From an uncultured Methanomicrobiales archaeon (GTDB lineage Archaea; Halobacteriota; Methanomicrobia; Methanomicrobiales; Methanospirillaceae), in the NCBI GenBank assembly GCA_903926075.1, contig CAIYHQ010000085.1, forward strand, positions 1-34,555: a stretch of 34,555 nt of DNA. Direction: 5' to 3'. The position numbers and the translations under genes are program-made. Of the stretch, positions 18,028 to 25,687 are shown piece after piece; position 1 is the first letter of the stretch, and every line of letters begins with the position of its first letter. The notes below the pieces were generated by a model. That model saw only the letters and a list, made by a program, of their open reading frames with translations. It was not told the origin of the DNA and searched no databases.

Positions 18028-20193
18028 TCAAAGGAGCTCTGTCTGTTTCGGCTCTTTATTGATCCTATCCTTCTTTATTAACCGCCTTTTTTGTGAATCG
18101 TATCCTGCTTTATCTTCAATTGTGCTCCATATATCTTCCCCAACACCCTTTCCTATAATATTTACAAGGGTCTCCTTTCCTGCTTTTTTTATTGCCTGCT
18201 CGTCCTTTATTCCATGGTTATAAAGTTTTCTCGCTCTAACCCTGCCGATATTGTGAATCCTGACTAATGGAATAAGTTCACGACTGCACCCATACTTCAT
18301 GCATAGTTCTATCTCACCTAATTTACGACTGAAATCTATCCGGAACATCCGGGAGAGCCTTAGGGCACCATGAACAAGCCATGTCATGCTTTCAACAAGG
18401 TTGTAAATATCACCTGGACCGATGTTGAAATATTCACAGATATTTTTCTCCTCGGTTTCTCTAAGCCAGAAATCAAGAACTGCAGCAGTTTTAATGATTC
18501 TAAATACCTCTTCATCCTCTTCTGAATAGTCAAAAGAACTCCAGAAATCTTTATTTTTCTCCTGAATAAACTTTAAAATGATATGAAGGTCTTTTTGGTT
18601 TGCAAACAAGCGTGGCATATCATATGTCGAGCATATTGTTTCAAGGAGCCCGATATCGCTGTATTCATCTGCATTTCTTAAAGCGTATACGATTGTCTCT
18701 GCAGTACGAGGAGTGACGTATAACTGTGATACAAGCGACCCATAATCTGTTGGTGCAATATCATTCCCTATGCTGACTATCATTTCATATGACAAAAGAA
18801 GTGCAAGTACTTTGTCAATTGTCTTAATGAGTAATCGGGCCTCTTTATTTTCGTGCTGATAGAATGTGCCCTTCATAAACTCCAGGAGTTCTTCACGTGA
18901 ATTTACAAAACCTGAAGCAAAAAGGGAAAGGATATGGGAAGAGAGTGCCTGCTCCTGGGCACATTGGGAGTGTATTTTTTCTGGATCAGAATCTATATAC
19001 CATTCTTTCAGGGCACTAAGCCCCTCACGATCTTTTGCTAATAGAATTGCTTCTCCATATGGATCCAGATGAGGCCTTCCTGCCCTTCCCGCCATCTGAT
19101 GGTATTCTGAAACAGGAATGGGTAACATTCCCTGTCCTGAAGTGAAACGAAGGTAATCACGGATTATGACTCTTCTTGCTGGAAGATTCAGTCCTGCAGC
19201 CAGGGTGGGAGTTGATGATATTACTTTAATAATTCCTTTTCTGAACGCCTGTTCAATTATTTTCCTCTCTTTTCTTTGAAGTCCGGCATGGTGAAAGGCA
19301 CTTCCGTAAGCAACACAATCGGCAAGTGTGTTTCCCTGGTCTGTAACCGCTATAGCTTTGAGCATAGCCGCAGCAGCCCTTGCCTCCTCTGTATTCAGTT
19401 TAAGACTTGAGGCAGCCCTCTTTGCGAAGGCCTCGGCATTTCTGCGTGATGATACAAAAACAAGGCATTGACCTCCTTCACGAATTGTATCAAGGCAGAG
19501 ATTCAGATCGTCATGTTTAGACGTTTGCAAGATTTTTTTTTCTGAGTCCTTGAAATAAATCCTGTCAAGGAAAAAAACTCCCTGCCTTAAGTCAACCGGT
19601 CTCCAGGTACTTGTAACAAGCTCGGCCGAAAGCCAGCCAGCTAACATTTCAGGATTGCCAATTGTTGCAGAGAGACCAATAATCTGTAAGTTGGGAGTTT
19701 TTGTGCGGATTTTTGTTATAACAAGTTCGAGGGTTGCACCTCGTGAATCAGAATCGATTAGATGAATTTCGTCAACTACCAGTAGTGAAACTTCATTAAT
19801 CCAGCTCGTATTGTTTCTCAATAAAGAATCAACTTTCTCACTTGTAGCAACAATAATGTCATTTTTTCCGAGATATTCATCTTTCTGGTCAAGATCACCC
19901 GTTGAGATACCGATATTCACTCCCTTTTTGCTAAATTCATCGTACTTTTCACTGGCAAGGGCTTTAAGAGGTACGATATAAAGACATTTCCCCCCTTTTG
20001 CAATCTGGTAGTGCATAGCCATTTCTGCAACAAGCGTCTTGCCACTTGCTGTTGGAATCGATATGAGAAGGTTTTTTCCTTCGAATAAACCTTTTTTAAC
20101 ACAATCAGCCTGAGGCGGATAAAGAAGTGTAATTCCTCTGGCCTCATAATAACTTTTTAGTTCATTGGACACTGGCAGGCTTGATATCTTCAC
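18028..20193 (-). CDS. hel308: Hel308 (HelQ-type) 3'-5' DNA helicase
   Basis: 721-residue superfamily 2 helicase acting at stalled replication forks. Q-motif region YPPQAD (25-30), Walker A IPTASGKT (46-53), DEIH (141-144), LSATIGNPEMLAGWL (motif III), SSTPTLAAGLNLPA (motif V) and QMAGRAGRPHLD (motif VI) are all intact. The C-terminal ratchet and HhH region (LVRIHNIGRVRARKLYNHG) follows. The start codon is GTG at 20193, with AAAGGGGT six bases upstream and a TATA box at 20241-20248. It is the first gene of a two-gene operon with cgi121. Confidence 0.96.
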   Translation of the reverse strand: MKISSLPVSNELKSYYEARGITLLYPPQADCVKKGLFEGKNLLISIPTASGKTLVAEMAMHYQIAKGGKCLYIVPLKALASEKYDEFSKKGVNIGISTGDLDQKDEYLGKNDIIVATSEKVDSLLRNNTSWINEVSLLVVDEIHLIDSDSRGATLELVITKIRTKTPNLQIIGLSATIGNPEMLAGWLSAELVTSTWRPVDLRQGVFFLDRIYFKDSEKKILQTSKHDDLNLCLDTIREGGQCLVFVSSRRNAEAFAKRAASSLKLNTEEARAAAAMLKAIAVTDQGNTLADCVAYGSAFHHAGLQRKERKIIEQAFRKGIIKVISSTPTLAAGLNLPARRVIIRDYLRFTSGQGMLPIPVSEYHQMAGRAGRPHLDPYGEAILLAKDREGLSALKEWYIDSDPEKIHSQCAQEQALSSHILSLFASGFVNSREELLEFMKGTFYQHENKEARLLIKTIDKVLALLLSYEMIVSIGNDIAPTDYGSLVSQLYVTPRTAETIVYALRNADEYSDIGLLETICSTYDMPRLFANQKDLHIILKFIQEKNKDFWSSFDYSEEDEEVFRIIKTAAVLDFWLRETEEKNICEYFNIGPGDIYNLVESMTWLVHGALRLSRMFRIDFSRKLGEIELCMKYGCSRELIPLVRIHNIGRVRARKLYNHGIKDEQAIKKAGKETLVNIIGKGVGEDIWSTIEDKAGYDSQKRRLIKKDRINKEPKQTELL

Positions 20194-20240
20194 ATTTAAC
20201 CCCTTTAATTCCAGTCTAATATCAGGATAACGGGTTGGTA

Positions 20241-20248
20241 TTTATAAA
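20241..20248 (-). promoter_or_regulatory. TATA box of hel308-cgi121
   Basis: On the minus strand TTGTTTATAAATACC contains a good archaeal TATA element about 50 bases upstream of the GTG start. This places transcription start about 25 bases before the ribosome site. Confidence 0.55.
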
Positions 20249-20273
20249 CAAGAGATAAAGCGCGCTTGAAAAC

Positions 20274-20293
20274 TCTCCAGTTGAAACGAGGGT
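20274..20293 (+). repeat. ORB-like sequence upstream of hel308
   Basis: CTCCAGTTGAAACGAGGGTT resembles the right ORB at the origin (TCCAGTGGAAAC plus a G-rich tail), with one core change (T for G in the dyad) and a shortened G tail. It lies in the 123-base gap between hel308 and the KH gene, about 3.4 kb from the candidate origin. It may be an outlying Orc1 site or a chance match. Confidence 0.3.
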
Positions 20294-20316
20294 TATGTAT
20301 GATTCTCCGGGTATTA

Positions 20317-20856
20317 TCAATAATAATACGAGATCATATCCTTCTTTGCTTCACGACGTTTCTTTTCAAGGAATGAAAAGACTGCCTCGTGAGGAATACC
20401 CTGGATAAGCATTTCAATAGCTGTCTTTACTGGCTTTATCTGTTCAGGAAGTCCGATGATTGCAACTGTCTTTCCAAATATCGAGATCTCGGTATCTGTC
20501 ATATCTTCAAGCTGTTCGCGTGCCTTTCCATCTTTACCTATAATTCGTCCCCTAATCCTGTCTAACTGGCGTGGGTTTTCAATAACGAGTGAGAGATCGA
20601 TAATATCGAGGAGCAGATCCTCATCATCTAGAAGGCAGAAAGATCGTTCTGGAGAAAACCCTCTGTTTATAGCATTAATAACCTGTATCGCTCTCAGGAG
20701 TTTATCAGTATCCTCTCCCCCGACTGTAGCAGTTCCCTCTTCAGAATCTATATGAATCTGCGTTCCGGTCTTTTCTTCTATCTCTTTTTTTGTGGCGCCA
20801 CCTTTTCCGATAAGGACGCCTATTCTGGTATTGTTAAGTTTAAGCTCCTGTAACAT
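20317..20856 (-). CDS. Archaeal Pno1/Dim2-like KH-domain RNA-binding protein
   Basis: 179 residues with two KH domains, each with its GxxG loop: VLIGKGGATKKEIEE (GKGG at 17-20) and RIIGKDGKAREQLED (GKDG at 107-110). From the family, it binds the 3' end of 16S rRNA precursor during small-subunit maturation and works with Rio1 and Nob1. It starts 3 bases after the rio1 stop, with GGAGGTGA as ribosome site. The rio1-KH pairing is common in archaea. The lysine-rich C terminus is usual. Confidence 0.92.
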   Translation of the reverse strand: MLQELKLNNTRIGVLIGKGGATKKEIEEKTGTQIHIDSEEGTATVGGEDTDKLLRAIQVINAINRGFSPERSFCLLDDEDLLLDIIDLSLVIENPRQLDRIRGRIIGKDGKAREQLEDMTDTEISIFGKTVAIIGLPEQIKPVKTAIEMLIQGIPHEAVFSFLEKKRREAKKDMISYYY

Positions 20857-20859
20857 ATT

Positions 20860-21654
20860 TTAATTCACCTCCATTCCGGATTTCCGGTCTTCAAAGGTTG
20901 CCAATAGACTGTCAATAAACTTCTCGGGATCAACAACCTCACAAGATTTCATAAAATATCTGTTTATATTTGTGATATCCCTTTTCAAATAAAAGAGTGC
21001 ACGAGGGTGATCAATCTGTAACGATTGTCCCATATCTATAAAGACAGGACCCCCTCCAATCAGAATATTGTATTCGGATAGATCTGCATGAATAAGTCCT
21101 GCTTTGAGATAAAGATCTTCAATAAACTGAATAATTTGATTGTATGTCATGGATGGATCAGAGAGGAAGGAATTACGCATCTGGGGATATGATACCTCAT
21201 CTTCACCAATAAACTCCATAATCAGGATATTCCTATCCCATTTCAGGGGTTCAGGAACCCGGATTCCAGAAGCAAATGCGCGGGAAAGATTGCTGTATTC
21301 TTTTTTTGTCCACGCAAAGATGAGATCTCTTCTCTTCCTCTTAATCTGGGAGAACCGACGGTCACCAATGATGTACTCACTCATGTTTTTAAAGTCCGCA
21401 GTCTGGATGCGATAGATCTTTATTGCAATTGCTCTGTCTGTTTGTTCCCCATAAAAGACATTTGCCTCTTTTCCAATGCTTATTGAACCTCCGATTGCGG
21501 TAATCATCCCTTTTTTTGCAAGTTTATAAAGAGCAAGATATGTACTCTCATCAAATACGTCATTTCTAACCTTAAAAATAGATTTATCTTTTATCCTGAC
21601 TCCAAAGTCTTCAATTTTTCGATCAAATGAATCCTGTAATTCATCTAATTTCAT
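20860..21654 (-). CDS. rio1: Rio1-type atypical serine kinase/ATPase
   Basis: 264 residues. The Rio1 flavour of the P-loop (SISIGKEANVFYG, about 57-69), ATP lysine K79 in AIKIYR, catalytic D191 in HADLSEYNIL and metal-binding D207 in FIDMGQ are all present. An N-terminal helical region precedes the kinase fold. It acts in late maturation of the small ribosomal subunit, probably as an ATPase switch. The ATG at 21654 is preferred over the adjacent upstream TTG (21657), with GGGGTGA just upstream. It lies between tyrS (58-base gap) and the KH gene (3-base gap). Confidence 0.94.
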   Translation of the reverse strand: MKLDELQDSFDRKIEDFGVRIKDKSIFKVRNDVFDESTYLALYKLAKKGMITAIGGSISIGKEANVFYGEQTDRAIAIKIYRIQTADFKNMSEYIIGDRRFSQIKRKRRDLIFAWTKKEYSNLSRAFASGIRVPEPLKWDRNILIMEFIGEDEVSYPQMRNSFLSDPSMTYNQIIQFIEDLYLKAGLIHADLSEYNILIGGGPVFIDMGQSLQIDHPRALFYLKRDITNINRYFMKSCEVVDPEKFIDSLLATFEDRKSGMEVN

Positions 21655-21712
21655 CAATCACCCCGAATTATTCTTTGAAGCAATATTTCTTCCTTTTCAT
21701 TTTTTATTTTTT

Positions 21713-22657
21713 TTATTTTTCAATATAATCTCTTACTGGTGCGAGTATCTCATTTAATTCGCGTCCGAGAGTCTTTTTAAGATCAAGAGGGTGTATTTCA
21801 TTTTTACCATAAGCAGACTCAAGTTCAGTATATGAATAAAATTCTCTGTCACCCCCAAATTTTTCTGGTCTTTTTACTGTAACGCATTGTATCCTTGGAA
21901 AGATATGGTGATGAAATATCTGCAGGACCGGGTTCTCTAGGATATCAGGGGGACAAAAAGCCTTTTCGCATTTTTTACGGACAATGTCTTCAGGATCAGC
22001 TACAGAGATGTAATTTCCACTGGAAGATGACATCTTCTTTCCATCAAGCCCGTTAAGGATTGGAGTGTGGATGCATACTGGAGCTTTATACCCTACACCA
22101 GGCAGGTGCTCACGAGCCAGCATGTGAATCTTGCGCTGGTCAATACCACCAACTGCGGCATCAACTCCCAGAAGAGCTATATCTACCATCTGCATTATCG
22201 GATAAATCATCTGAGAGACCATTGGGGCTTCCATCTGTCTGCCGACTTCATCCATACTCCTTGTTGCACGGTTCAGAGTTATCTGCTGCGAGAGTTTCAG
22301 TACCAGGAGTTCGTATTCACGTTCCAGCTGGAGGTCAGTTCCCAGAACATAACGGACATCCCTGAGTCCAAGCCCGCGAAAACATTTTTTATTATACTCT
22401 GCAAGTTCGCGGACCTCGTCCAGAGTTCCTTTCCGGTTCAGGAATGCGTGAAGGTCGGCGAGAAGGACTGTCACCTCAAAACCAGCATTATTAAGATCAA
22501 TAAGCTTGTTGACAGTGACCATATGGCCAAGGTGGATTTCGCCACTGGGTTCATAGCCTGCATAGACACTTTTTTTATCTTTTGCAAGAAGTCCTGTAAG
22601 CTCATCCTCTGTTACGACCTCGACTGCATTTCTCATGGCGAGGTTTTTTTCATCCAT
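21713..22657 (-). CDS. tyrS: Tyrosyl-tRNA synthetase (archaeal type)
   Basis: 314-residue class I synthetase of the short archaeal/eukaryal type, lacking the bacterial S4-like C-terminal domain. The HIGH motif appears as HLGH (42-45) and KMSKS as KMSSS (208-212). Other tyrosine-pocket landmarks are AGYEPSG and GGIDQRKIHMLARE. The ATG at 22657 gives a seven-residue lead before a second ATG; either could be used. It leads a tyrS-rio1-KH run and is divergent from the radical SAM gene across 140 bases. Confidence 0.95.
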   Translation of the reverse strand: MDEKNLAMRNAVEVVTEDELTGLLAKDKKSVYAGYEPSGEIHLGHMVTVNKLIDLNNAGFEVTVLLADLHAFLNRKGTLDEVRELAEYNKKCFRGLGLRDVRYVLGTDLQLEREYELLVLKLSQQITLNRATRSMDEVGRQMEAPMVSQMIYPIMQMVDIALLGVDAAVGGIDQRKIHMLAREHLPGVGYKAPVCIHTPILNGLDGKKMSSSSGNYISVADPEDIVRKKCEKAFCPPDILENPVLQIFHHHIFPRIQCVTVKRPEKFGGDREFYSYTELESAYGKNEIHPLDLKKTLGRELNEILAPVRDYIEK

Positions 22658-22752
22658 TACTTAGAATTGAGATTAAAATGCGTTAATGGTTACCCCCCCA
22701 AAAAAAAAAATTGTACTCATGCTAAGTTTGGTCGTATAACAGCTCTTATTCA

Positions 22753-22760
22753 TTTATACA
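22753..22760 (+). promoter_or_regulatory. TATA box of the radical SAM gene
   Basis: TTTATACA lies about 40 bases upstream of the ATG at 22798, and GAGG stands 4-5 bases before it. The rest of the divergent tyrS gap holds a C run followed directly by a long A run near 22693-22710; no small gene was found there. Confidence 0.45.
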
Positions 22761-22797
22761 AAAGATACATAGAACACAGTGGAAAATCCGAGGCAAC

Positions 22798-23955
22798 ATG
22801 AAGAGTCCGTTTCATATAATGCTTATCCCAACCCTGGGCTGCCCATCAAACTGTAGTTATTGCTGGAGTTCAGAGGAAAATTCTTCGGTAATGAACCTTG
22901 AAACAGTAAATGATGTTGCACTCTGGCTTAAGGATTTCCAAAAGGATCAAGTGACAGTAACATTTCATGGCGGTGAGCCACTTCTCGCAGGCGCAGATTT
23001 TTATCGTAAAGCACTACCACTCATTTCTGACGAGTTAACTGAATTAAGGCCCTCTTTTGCAATTCAGACGAATCTCTGGAGAATGACAAGGGAAATTGCC
23101 GAAATTTTTTCAGAATATTCCATCCCTGTCGGTTCAAGCATTGATGGTCCAAAGGAAATAAACGATCTTCAGAGGGGTGAAGGATATTTTGAAAAAACAA
23201 TGCGGGGCTATAAAATTGCACAGGAATCCGGATTATCAGTGAGGTTCATTTGCACGTTCACTTCGTATTCAATAGAATATAAAAAGAAGATATTCGAATT
23301 TTTCCTCAATAATAACTTAGTCCTCAAACTTCATCCTGCTTTACCATCGATGAAGGGAGACAATCCGAATAAGTGGGCACTTTCACCTGAACTTTATGGG
23401 GAACTACTTGTATATCTGCTTGACAGGTACCTTGAGAACCTGGGAAAAATTGAGGTCATGAATATCAATGATCTATTCAGGTGTGTATTTACCCGGAGAG
23501 GATCGGTATGCACGTTCGTTGACTGCATGGGAAATACATTTGCAATAGGGCCTGAAGGTGATATTTATCCCTGCTATCGCTTTGTCGGGATGCCAGACTT
23601 TGTAATGGGACATGTAAGAACTCACCCCTCAAAGGAAGAACTGCTCGCCTCTGAAGCAGGTCAGCGTATGCTACGGTTTAAAGAATATGTTGATAAAAAC
23701 TGTCAGGATTGCACTCATATAAGATATTGCCGAGGAGGGTGTCCTTATAATGCAATTGCCCTGACAAATGGGGAAGTGAAAGGTGTTGACCCTCATTGTA
23801 TTGCTTATAAACGGGCATTTAACGAGATTAATGAACGTCTTAATGAGGAGATGTTTGGTTCATCCTCGATAGATATGCTCGGAGCAGGGAAGGGTATAGT
23901 TGAGGGTGGAAGACCAGGGATTATGGCATTAATGCAGAAGATAATGTCAGGTTAA
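22798..23955 (+). CDS. Radical SAM/SPASM protein, putative peptide- or protein-modifying enzyme
   Basis: 385 residues. The radical SAM cluster motif is C15-x3-C19-x2-C22 (LGCPSNCSYCW), with a GGEP motif (FHGGEPLLAG) for SAM. The C-terminal third is a SPASM-type domain with many Cys (CTFVDC, IYPCYRF, CQDCTHIRYCRGGCPY, DPHC), able to hold auxiliary [4Fe-4S] clusters as in anaerobic sulfatase-maturating and peptide-maturing enzymes. It resembles a group of methanogen enzymes predicted to modify peptides. A glycine-rich tail ends the protein. No obvious Cys-rich or leader-type precursor peptide is encoded on either side, so the substrate is unknown. Confidence 0.85.
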   Translation: MKSPFHIMLIPTLGCPSNCSYCWSSEENSSVMNLETVNDVALWLKDFQKDQVTVTFHGGEPLLAGADFYRKALPLISDELTELRPSFAIQTNLWRMTREIAEIFSEYSIPVGSSIDGPKEINDLQRGEGYFEKTMRGYKIAQESGLSVRFICTFTSYSIEYKKKIFEFFLNNNLVLKLHPALPSMKGDNPNKWALSPELYGELLVYLLDRYLENLGKIEVMNINDLFRCVFTRRGSVCTFVDCMGNTFAIGPEGDIYPCYRFVGMPDFVMGHVRTHPSKEELLASEAGQRMLRFKEYVDKNCQDCTHIRYCRGGCPYNAIALTNGEVKGVDPHCIAYKRAFNEINERLNEEMFGSSSIDMLGAGKGIVEGGRPGIMALMQKIMSG

Positions 23956-24025
23956 TGAAATTCTTCTGGATGAGTAATGATAGCAGGCAACATTAATTGC
24001 AGAAATAAATGAATTTAAATTATTA

Positions 24026-25048
24026 TCATCTGATTGCCACAAAACCCATTGCTTCATTTGTCATTTTGATTGAAGTATCAGGATCAGTAACCTCTCCTGA
24101 AATTGCACGGATAGCATCGATGTTCTCAACAACTACATCGGCTTCCTGATGAATAGCCTGAAAGAGATAGAGATCTTTGCCCACCACTTTAACTGATTCA
24201 AGAAAAACTCCATTCTCCCACAGATCTGCTCTCGGCCTTCCTAAATCCATCACATATTCCTTTAATTGTGCTGTACTCTTTATTCCTGTCTCTTTTGTTA
24301 TGAGTCCTATTCTGGGATTTTTCCTGAATAATTCGATAATCTCTTCAGTTTTAACCTCTTTTTTCAGGTCCATCTGGACAGAATGCATATGCATCATCGT
24401 TGCAGGGACAATCATTGCAGAAGTAACAATTGAAATGTGAGGGAGGACCGTCTGGACATCCGGGCCATGGTGGCTTGGAATCTCTACCGGGTCAAGGACT
24501 ACTGCATCTATCGGGCCTTTCTTAATCTCACCCGGGTCTGAACCACGCCTGACCATAACTGCCCTGACTTTTTCAACACCAATAGCCGAATCAATCGTGT
24601 TAATAACTCTACATAGACCTGTAGTGTTACAGGAAACTACACGTACAAATTGTTTTCCAATCGCGCTACGATAATTACACTGTGAATTGAAGGAAAAGTT
24701 AGCAACTTCGTGTTTCTCTCCTCCCTGCCAGAGGGCTTTTACATGTGCTTTTTCGTATAGGGCACGGTTCTTTTGTCCAACGCCACCTGGTGTTGCATCA
24801 ACGACAACATCAGCAGATGCAATCATTTCATCAACACTACCTTCAACCCGGATACCTGCGCTTTCAAATTCAGACCTCTTTTCGAGGTCAGCGATATAGA
24901 GTGGATATCCTTTTGATTTTGCTACAAAAGCCTCTGCGCTAATTTTTGTTTTTGAAACCCCTATAAGTTTCATGTCTTTCTGAAGAGTTACAGCGTCAGC
25001 AACTCGTTTTCCGATGGTGCCGTATCCATTGATCGCAACCTTGATCAT
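24026..25048 (-). CDS. gap: Type II glyceraldehyde-3-phosphate dehydrogenase
   Basis: 340-residue archaeal-type phosphorylating GAPDH (NAD(P)-dependent), mainly gluconeogenic in methanogens. The Rossmann loop is GYGTIGKR (8-15), and the active-site cysteine is C140 in VVSCNTTGLCR. The SHHGPDVQTVLPH and MHMHSVQMDL stretches are hallmarks of the type II family. The ATG at 25048 follows an ATTATAACC element that may be the TATA box. It converges with the radical SAM gene with 70 bases between; the region behind tsr3 (25049-25162) is AT-rich and holds a T7 tract likely to end the tsr3 message. Confidence 0.96.
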   Translation of the reverse strand: MIKVAINGYGTIGKRVADAVTLQKDMKLIGVSKTKISAEAFVAKSKGYPLYIADLEKRSEFESAGIRVEGSVDEMIASADVVVDATPGGVGQKNRALYEKAHVKALWQGGEKHEVANFSFNSQCNYRSAIGKQFVRVVSCNTTGLCRVINTIDSAIGVEKVRAVMVRRGSDPGEIKKGPIDAVVLDPVEIPSHHGPDVQTVLPHISIVTSAMIVPATMMHMHSVQMDLKKEVKTEEIIELFRKNPRIGLITKETGIKSTAQLKEYVMDLGRPRADLWENGVFLESVKVVGKDLYLFQAIHQEADVVVENIDAIRAISGEVTDPDTSIKMTNEAMGFVAIR

Positions 25049-25162
25049 GATGATGCTGTGCTCTATGTAAGGTTATAATCGTTTCGAAAAAAATTTTAAA
25101 ATTTTTGAATATTGAAAAATTAATTTGATTAAATCTGATTAAAATAGATAAGTTTAGTCAGT

Positions 25163-25657
25163 TTACATGTATCCAGATTGTATTTCAATTATCTCTGCAC
25201 TGTCCTTCGCATTTTTATATAAAGTAAGTGGTTCTTCATTAAGCTCATAGAATCTGATTCCCCATGAAATCTTTGAAAGTACATGCATAGCCTGTTCTTC
25301 TTCTCCAAATATGTAGAGGGCTGCTGCCAGTGCTTCCAATGACGAGAGTACGCATGGTTTGCCAAAATTTACCGGGTTTGCAGCAAAAAGGAGTGGAAGG
25401 GCTCGCTTGAGACGCCAGTTCCTGATCGCTTTTGATTCAAGGACTGCCCATGAGCAGTCAAGTACTGCAAGAGAATGAACCATGTGTTTATCTGCCGGTG
25501 AGAGCGCCTGAGGAACAGTAGGGTCAAGGAGCATTGAGCCCTTGGGAATTGCACGAATTTTTGGTACAATTGTAAGTAGACCTGCACGTTCAAGTCTTTT
25601 AACCGAGCACTTTTTTGGGTCGCAGGTATTGTCCCGGTATGCATAAAGCGGGATCAT
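25163..25657 (-). CDS. tsr3: Tsr3-family rRNA aminocarboxypropyltransferase (DUF367)
   Basis: 164 residues. The protein opens with a short Cys-containing lead (NTCDPKKCS, typical of Tsr3), then LDCSWA and LLFAANPVNFGKPCVLSSLEALAAALYI, the family's most conserved block, which forms the SAM-binding trefoil-knot core. Tsr3 transfers the aminocarboxypropyl group of SAM to a hypermodified uridine in small-subunit rRNA; archaeal members act on the equivalent 16S position. It is divergent from the next gene with only 30 bases between start codons. Confidence 0.9.
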   Translation of the reverse strand: MIPLYAYRDNTCDPKKCSVKRLERAGLLTIVPKIRAIPKGSMLLDPTVPQALSPADKHMVHSLAVLDCSWAVLESKAIRNWRLKRALPLLFAANPVNFGKPCVLSSLEALAAALYIFGEEEQAMHVLSKISWGIRFYELNEEPLTLYKNAKDSAEIIEIQSGYM

Positions 25658-25687
25658 CTATCATCGTTGAGAGAGAATATCTTATGA

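Noticed and set aside
22060-22801. Plus-strand open frames (101 and 244 residues) opposite tyrS
   Set aside because: They are antisense to the conserved tyrS catalytic region and show no recognisable domain.
23956-24025. 13-codon ORF (ATG at about 23956) as radical SAM precursor peptide
   Set aside because: The translation (MKFFWMSNDSRQH) has no Cys or leader-like features and overlaps only spacer sequence; too short and unconserved by any visible sign.
25369-25644. 91-residue minus-strand frame inside tsr3
   Set aside because: Alternate frame of the well-supported Tsr3 gene, without family features.
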